DNA of 64,000 bases from Lentzea fradiae (GTDB lineage Bacteria > Actinomycetota > Actinomycetes > Mycobacteriales > Pseudonocardiaceae), in contig NZ_FNCC01000010.1 of the NCBI RefSeq assembly GCF_900100955.1, forward strand, positions 284,674-348,673, read 5' to 3'. This document shows, one piece after another, positions 59,165 to 64,000 of the stretch. Under the pieces are notes generated by a model, which ran no database searches, had not been told where the DNA came from, and was given only the letters and a program-made list of their open reading frames with translations. The stretch's first letter is position 1. The number at the start of each line of letters is the position of its first letter. Position numbers and translations under genes: made by a program.

Positions 59165-61788
59165 CCGCACCAACGCGTCTGCGTGTCGAACATCTCGACA
59201 ACCCACTGGGCATCGATGTCGCCCGCCCGCGGTTGTCCTGGTGGCTGCCCGCCGGTGCCGTGGCGCAGTCGGCTTACCGGATCCGGACGGACGACTGGGA
59301 TTCCGGGCGTCTGGACAGTGACCAGCACGTGCTGGTCCGGTACACCGGCCCGGATCCCGGTCCCGCACGGCGAGTGACCTGGCGGGTCAAGGTGTGGACC
59401 GACCTCGGTGAGAGCGACTGGTCGCAACCCGCGCACTGGGAGACCGGGCTCGGCGCCGAGGACTGGACGGCCGCCTGGATCGAACCTCACGAGCAGGAGC
59501 TCGCCGAACCGGGACATCGACCCGCACACCTGCTCCGGCGCGATTTCCCGCTGGCACAACCTGTCGTAAGAGCACGGCTGTATGCGACGGCCCACGGCAT
59601 CTACGAGGCGTTCCTCAACGGGACGCGAGTCGGAGACCTCGAACTGACACCCGGCTACACCGCGTACCGAGATGTGCTGCACGTCCAGACCTACGACGTC
59701 ACCGACCTGCTCCGCGCGGGTGACAACACGCTGGGCGCCATCCTGTCCGACGGCTGGTTCCGCGGCCGCACCGGCGCGATGCGAATCGCGAACTCGTTCG
59801 GCGACCGCACCGCACTGTTGTGCCAGCTGCACGTTGAGCTCAAGGACGGGTCCACAACGGTACTGGGCACCGATTCCGCGTGGACGACCACACCGGCGTG
59901 GATCACGGCGGATCTCATGGACGGTCAGACCACAGACCTGCGGCGGGCGATGCCCGGTTGGTCCGCTCCCGGCTACTCGGACGCGTCCTGGTCCAAGGCG
60001 TCGGTCGTCAGCGGCGGGATCTACGACGACTTCGCCCGTCTCACCGCATCGCCGGCGCCACCGGTACGGCGCATCGAGGAACTGACGCCGGTGTCGGTCG
60101 CCCAGCTGCCGTCGGGACGGCAGGTCATCGACCTCGGGCAGAACATCAACGGCTGGCTGAGGCTCGACGTTCCCGCTGGAGAACAGCTCCTTCTCACCCA
60201 CGGCGAAGCACTCGGCCCGGACGGTGAGGTGACCCTCGATCATCTGCGTGGCGTCGACTGGCAGACCCGTGCACCGCTCTCAGCCGGTCAGGTCGATCAG
60301 GTGATCTCGGGCAGCAAGTCGGTCGAGGTGTTCGAGCCGCGGCACACCACACACGGATTCCAGTACGTCAGCGTGGAAGGCTCATCGCGTCCGCTCACAC
60401 CGGACGACGCGCGGGGTGTCGTCGTGCACACCGACCTCCGGCGTACCGGCCGATTCCGGTGCAGCGACGAACGAATCAACAAGCTTCACGAAGCTGCCGT
60501 GTGGAGCTTCCGCGACAACGCCTGCGACGTCCCGACCGACTGTCCTCAGCGCGAGCGCGCCGGCTGGACCGGCGACTGGATGCTGTACGTGCCCACCGCC
60601 GCGTTCCTCTACGACGTCGCGGGGTTCTCGGTGAAATGGCTGCGCGACCTCGCGGCCGACCAATGGGACAACGGCTGCCTGACCAACTTCGCGCCCGACC
60701 CCGGCGGACGGGCCGTCCAGCTCCTGCCACCAGAAGTCCTGGACCAGTTCGCCGGCTCCTCCGGATGGGGCGACGCGTCGGTGATCGTGCCGTGGGAGCT
60801 GTACCTCGCCTACGACGATCTCGACGTGATCGAGGAGTTCCGGCCGATGATGACCCGTTGGGTCGACTTCGCCGCCGAACGCGCCCGTACCCTGAGTCAC
60901 CCGAGCCGGACAGCCTGGGCGCCACACCACGAGTTCATCTGGGACGGCGGCTTCCACTGGGGCGAATGGTGCGAGCCGCACGTCGACGAAGAGGCCTTTC
61001 GCACCGCGGACCACGGCGCGGTGGCAACCGCGTACCTCTACCGCTCGGTATCGCTGCTTTCCAGGATCAGCGTCCTCACCGGACACCACCACGAGGCCCG
61101 CCGGTACGCGCTGCTCGCGGCGAACACGCTCGACGCCTGGCGCACGGAGTTCATCGCCACCGACGGCTCGCTGATCCCGGACACCCAAGCGACCTACGTA
61201 CGGGCGCTCGCTTTCGGCCTGGTTCCCGATGATCTGCGCGCAGCCACCGCGGACCGGCTCGTCGGGCTGATCCGCGCAGCGGACACCCACCTGGGCACCG
61301 GATTCCTCGCCACGCCGTACCTGCTGCCCGTGCTGGCGGACACGGGTCACCTCGACGTGGCCCATGAGCTGTTGTTCCAGGACACGGAACCGTCGTGGCT
61401 GACGATGATCGATCGCGGGGCGACGACGATCTGGGAGCACTGGGACGGACTCGACGAGCACGGCACCCCGCACGCCTCGCTCAACCACTACAGCAAGGGC
61501 GCGGTGATCTCGTTCCTGCACCGCTACACCGCGGGAATCCGGCTGCTCGACGACGCACCGGGATACCGCCACTTCGAGGTGCGTCCACAGCTCGGCGGTG
61601 GCCTCACGTGGGCAGAGGCCGAGTTCGACTCCGTACGCGGCCGCATCACCTCTCACTGGCGCGTCACGGACGGTGTGTTCCACCTGTCCGTCACGGTGCC
61701 GCCAGGAACAACGGCGACCGTGACCATGCCGGACGGGCGGAGTTTCACCGCAGGCCCCGGCACCCATCGCGACAGTTGCAACGCCTAG
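59161..61788 (+). CDS. alpha-L-rhamnosidase (GH78), second copy
   Basis: Glycoside hydrolase of 875 residues with the full GH78 layout. It opens with LRVEHLDNPLGIDVARPRLSWWLP, the extra N-terminal domain missing in the first copy. It then has YEAFLNGTRVGDLELTPGYTAY, VIDLGQNINGWLRLDV, the catalytic region FRDNACDVPTDCPQRERAGWTGDW, and GATTIWEHWDGLDEHG. No signal peptide. The two copies are clearly divergent and probably differ in substrate. ATG overlaps the esterase stop. A small terminator follows. Confidence 0.95.
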   Translation: MTAPTRLRVEHLDNPLGIDVARPRLSWWLPAGAVAQSAYRIRTDDWDSGRLDSDQHVLVRYTGPDPGPARRVTWRVKVWTDLGESDWSQPAHWETGLGAEDWTAAWIEPHEQELAEPGHRPAHLLRRDFPLAQPVVRARLYATAHGIYEAFLNGTRVGDLELTPGYTAYRDVLHVQTYDVTDLLRAGDNTLGAILSDGWFRGRTGAMRIANSFGDRTALLCQLHVELKDGSTTVLGTDSAWTTTPAWITADLMDGQTTDLRRAMPGWSAPGYSDASWSKASVVSGGIYDDFARLTASPAPPVRRIEELTPVSVAQLPSGRQVIDLGQNINGWLRLDVPAGEQLLLTHGEALGPDGEVTLDHLRGVDWQTRAPLSAGQVDQVISGSKSVEVFEPRHTTHGFQYVSVEGSSRPLTPDDARGVVVHTDLRRTGRFRCSDERINKLHEAAVWSFRDNACDVPTDCPQRERAGWTGDWMLYVPTAAFLYDVAGFSVKWLRDLAADQWDNGCLTNFAPDPGGRAVQLLPPEVLDQFAGSSGWGDASVIVPWELYLAYDDLDVIEEFRPMMTRWVDFAAERARTLSHPSRTAWAPHHEFIWDGGFHWGEWCEPHVDEEAFRTADHGAVATAYLYRSVSLLSRISVLTGHHHEARRYALLAANTLDAWRTEFIATDGSLIPDTQATYVRALAFGLVPDDLRAATADRLVGLIRAADTHLGTGFLATPYLLPVLADTGHLDVAHELLFQDTEPSWLTMIDRGATTIWEHWDGLDEHGTPHASLNHYSKGAVISFLHRYTAGIRLLDDAPGYRHFEVRPQLGGGLTWAEAEFDSVRGRITSHWRVTDGVFHLSVTVPPGTTATVTMPDGRSFTAGPGTHRDSCNA

Positions 61789-61822
61789 CAAGACCGGATT
61801 CGAACCTCGTGGTGCGCACGAC

Positions 61823-61845
61823 CGGTTCGGAGAAATACCGAACCG
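61823..61845 (+). terminator. terminator of the rhamnosidase operon
   Basis: CGGTTCGG (61823-61830) and CCGAACCG (61838-61845) form a perfect 8-bp stem with an A-rich 7-base loop, 34 bases after the second rhamnosidase stop. Confidence 0.6.
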
Positions 61846-61919
61846 ACGGCGACCACCAGTGATCCGTCCCCTCTTCTCGTCCGCCGACTAGGCTGGTCGG
61901 ACGCGAAGAGGAGGACGGG

Positions 61920-62879
61920 GTGAGCGAGGCCGCGGACCAGGTCGTGCCGGTCGACGTCGACGAGGTCCGGTTGGTGTCCGCGACGCTGGACCTGGTCAAC
62001 CTGATCGCCTTCACCGCGCACGGCCGCGCGTTCTCCCGCCGTTTCCGCGACGCCACCGGCGTCGACCTGCCCGCCGCCGAACTGCGCACGCTCCTCGTCC
62101 TGGCCCAGGGGGACGCGCGCAGCGGTGGTGACCTGGCGGCCGCGCTGGCGATCGACCTGGGTCAGGCCAGCAGGCAGGTGTCGGCGCTGGAGCGGGCCGG
62201 GTTGGCCGAGCGCTCTCCCGACCCGGCCGATCGCCGGCGCAGCCTGGTCGCGCTGTCCGAGCGCGGCGCGGAGGTGGACCGCCGGTGGCGGGCGGCGTGG
62301 TTGCAGGACTACCTGCGCGCGGTGGCGCGGTGGCCGGAAGCCGACATCGCGGACCTGACCCGGTGGCTGCGGCTGGTGGACGCCGCGTTGCGTCGAGGGC
62401 TGGGAGCGCCAGGTGGTCGGCGGGCCGCGGGGCTGGGCGCCGTTGCGCCGCACCTGCGTTCCTACGCCGACAGCGTCGTGAGCGTGGTGGAGCTGGTGGG
62501 CACCTCGCACGGGTTCGACGACCTGCTGCGAGAACTGCGGGCGCCGATCCGGCAGTCCGCTTACTTCATGTTGCGCCTGATCGACATCCACGGCCCGCTG
62601 CCCATCACCGAGGTGGGACAGCGGGCCGGGGTGGACCAGTCGCAGGCCAGCAAGCAGGTGCAGGTGCTGGAGGAGCACGAACTGGTGGAACGGGCCGCGG
62701 ACGGCTTCGACCGGCGCAGCACGCTGGTCAGGACGTCACGGCGCGGCAGGACCCTGGTGCGACGGGTCCGCGACTTCCAGCTGGCCGGGTTGCGCGGACT
62801 GCTGAGCGGCGCTCCCCACGGTGACCGGGACCGCTGGGCGGAGCCGGTCGCCGGTCTGGTGGACGAGCTGGGCCGGTGA
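61920..62879 (+). CDS. MarR regulator with two tandem winged-helix domains
   Basis: Regulator of 319 residues containing two MarR-like units. Unit one has LAAALAIDLGQASRQVSALERAGLAERSPDPADRRRSLVALSERG (about 74-118); unit two has TEVGQRAGVDQSQASKQVQVLEEHELVERAADGFDRRSTLV (about 235-275). MarR proteins normally dimerise from one domain each, so this fusion may act as a built-in dimer. GTG 61920 follows GAGGAGGA. It converges on the MMPL gene with a long overlap and probably regulates it. Confidence 0.88.
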   Translation: MSEAADQVVPVDVDEVRLVSATLDLVNLIAFTAHGRAFSRRFRDATGVDLPAAELRTLLVLAQGDARSGGDLAAALAIDLGQASRQVSALERAGLAERSPDPADRRRSLVALSERGAEVDRRWRAAWLQDYLRAVARWPEADIADLTRWLRLVDAALRRGLGAPGGRRAAGLGAVAPHLRSYADSVVSVVELVGTSHGFDDLLRELRAPIRQSAYFMLRLIDIHGPLPITEVGQRAGVDQSQASKQVQVLEEHELVERAADGFDRRSTLVRTSRRGRTLVRRVRDFQLAGLRGLLSGAPHGDRDRWAEPVAGLVDELGR

Positions 62880-64000
62880 CGACTCGTCCAGTGCCCGTCC
62901 TTCGGCGTCGAGCTGGGGCAGAAGGCGGTCCAGCCACTCGGGCAACCACCACGCGGCGCGGCCGAGCAGGGTGAGCAGGGCGGGCACGACGATCATGCGC
63001 ACGACGAACGCATCGGCGACGACACCGGCGGTCAGCGCCAGGCCGATGGAGCCGATCAGCGACGACGGGCTGAGCGCGAACCCGGCGAACACCGCGGTCA
63101 TGATCGTCGCCGCGGACACGACCACGACGGCGGTGCGTCCGAAGCCGTCCAGCACCGCCTCGACCGGGTCGAGACCGCGTACGTGCGCCTCGTGCATCCG
63201 GGAGACCAGGAACACCTGGTAGTCCATCGCCAGGCCGAACAGGATGCCGACGATGAGCACGGGCAGCAGGCTCAGCATCGGGTTGCCCTGCGGGGCCGCG
63301 AAGACCGGGTCGAGCCAGCCCCACTGGAACACCGCGACGGTGACGCCCACGCCCGCGCCGAGTGAGAGCAGGAAGCCGGCCGTGGCGATCAGCGGTACGA
63401 GCAGGGAGCGGAAGACGACGATGAGCAGCAGCAGGGACAGGCCGACGATGACGACCAGGTAGGTGACCAGGGCGGTGGACAGCCGTTCGTCGGTGTCGAT
63501 GCCGATCGCGGTCTGTCCGGTGACCAGCAGGGTCACGCCGGGCACGGCGTCGGCGCGGTCACGGATGTCGTGCACGAGCTGTTCGGTGCGCTCGTCGACC
63601 GGGCCGGTGGTGGGCACGACCTGGAGCAGGGCGGTGTCACCGGTGGGGTTGACGCCGGCCGGGACGACGGAGGCGACCCCGTGAAGAGTGGCGAGGCCGG
63701 AGGTCACCTCGTCCAGGCGAGCCCGCACGCCGTCTCCTTGTGCGAGCACGACCAGCGGTCCCTGGGAGCCGGCACCGAACGCCTCGGCGACCTGGTCGTA
63801 GGCCGCGCGCTGGGTGCTGGTGGGGTCCTCACCGCCGGGGGTGGTCAGCGAGGTCGTCAGCGAGAGCACCGGCACGGCCAGCACGAGCAGCCCCGCCACG
63901 GCGCCCACCAGCACCGTGACCGGACGGCGGACGACCAGCTTGATCCAGCGGTCCAGGAAACCGATCCGGTCGGCGCGGACCGGCGTGCCACCGGCGCGCT
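62736..64000 (-). CDS. MMPL/RND-type transporter, C-terminal part (cut by window edge)
   Basis: Membrane transporter of the MMPL family; 421 C-terminal residues are visible and the gene continues past the right edge. Features: a hydrophobic segment (VLVGAVAGLLVLAVPVL), an extracytoplasmic domain with SQGPLVVLAQGDGV and VLLVTGQTAIGIDTDER-like strands, then several hydrophobic segments with GILFGLAMDYQVFLVSRMHEA, the MMPL proton-relay segment. The last 48 codons overlap the 3' end of the tandem-MarR gene on the other strand, which is unusually long. It probably exports a lipid or drug. Confidence 0.93.
   Translation of the reverse strand, partial: RAGGTPVRADRIGFLDRWIKLVVRRPVTVLVGAVAGLLVLAVPVLSLTTSLTTPGGEDPTSTQRAAYDQVAEAFGAGSQGPLVVLAQGDGVRARLDEVTSGLATLHGVASVVPAGVNPTGDTALLQVVPTTGPVDERTEQLVHDIRDRADAVPGVTLLVTGQTAIGIDTDERLSTALVTYLVVIVGLSLLLLIVVFRSLLVPLIATAGFLLSLGAGVGVTVAVFQWGWLDPVFAAPQGNPMLSLLPVLIVGILFGLAMDYQVFLVSRMHEAHVRGLDPVEAVLDGFGRTAVVVVSAATIMTAVFAGFALSPSSLIGSIGLALTAGVVADAFVVRMIVVPALLTLLGRAAWWLPEWLDRLLPQLDAEGRALDESSPAQLVHQTGDRLRPAVPVTVGSAAQQSAQPGQLEVADPSHQGPAAP

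Noticed and set aside
61793-61815. GGATTCGAACC, resembling a tRNA T arm on the minus strand
   Set aside because: No acceptor, D or anticodon arms can be built around it, and it overlaps the terminator region after the rhamnosidase.
1-64000. CRISPR arrays, rRNA genes and biosynthetic megasynthases
   Set aside because: I saw no regularly spaced repeats, no rRNA sequence and no PKS or NRPS domains in the window.

Overview
The window is high-GC DNA with dense, overlapping genes, many GTG and TTG starts, F420-type oxidoreductases and an lppL/DUF5703/uppP block that mycobacteria also carry. This points to an actinomycete, most likely of the Pseudonocardiaceae (Lentzea, Saccharothrix or Actinosynnema type). 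The family is inferred from gene content; no 16S gene is present.

Layout. 1-8.6 kb: housekeeping and stress genes. These are the 5' part of an HrpA helicase, a DUF4240 protein, adenosine deaminase, a DUF4180 protein, a threonine aldolase overlapping a tyrosine recombinase, a SnoaL-like protein, and a DGPF/YciI protein with its ECF42 sigma factor behind a recognisable ECF42 promoter. 8-12.6 kb: a conserved block of histidine phosphatase, UppP, LLM oxidoreductase, aldo/keto reductase, LppL-like lipoprotein and DUF5703. 12.6-16.4 kb: an accessory island. It holds a deletion-fused pair of pseudogenes (aldo/keto reductase and MmyB-type regulator) and two convergent genes, one with an AbiTii domain and one with winged-helix-like domains, that share the same C-terminal module. 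16.4-22.1 kb: a Tn3-family transposon with a zinc-finger resolvase, a DndB-like DGQHR cargo protein and a frameshifted transposase. 22.1-23.2 kb: decayed DNA with two copies of an 18-bp palindrome.

23.2-31 kb: metabolic genes (hydrolase, SDR, M20 peptidase, glutaminase, secreted DUF6801-like protein, PucR-type regulator, GAP-family membrane protein, DUF2804). 31-34.4 kb: an ABC exporter with its own two-component system. 35.3-36.2 kb: gene remnants. 36.2-38.5 kb: a YtrA-type GntR/ABC operon opening with a perfect 60-bp palindromic block. 38.8-41 kb: an amino-acid oxidase and an unknown gene. 41.0-42.7 kb: tRNA-Leu(GAG), an AbrB-like gene and a second tyrosine recombinase.

43.1-61.8 kb: a complete L-rhamnose locus. 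A LacI-type regulator sits at one edge. A leftward operon (rhaI, rhaEW, rhaB, lutA, lutB, lutC) can take rhamnose through rhamnulose-1-phosphate to DHAP and L-lactaldehyde, then L-lactate, then pyruvate. The divergent rightward set (sugar transporter, GH78 rhamnosidase, GH3 glycosidase, SDR pseudogene, esterase, second GH78) would import and strip rhamnosylated glycosides inside the cell, since none of the enzymes has a signal peptide. The same TAGCACGTGCTA-type operator lies upstream of the regulator and twice between the two divergent operons. The window ends with a tandem-MarR regulator and the 3' part of an MMPL transporter.
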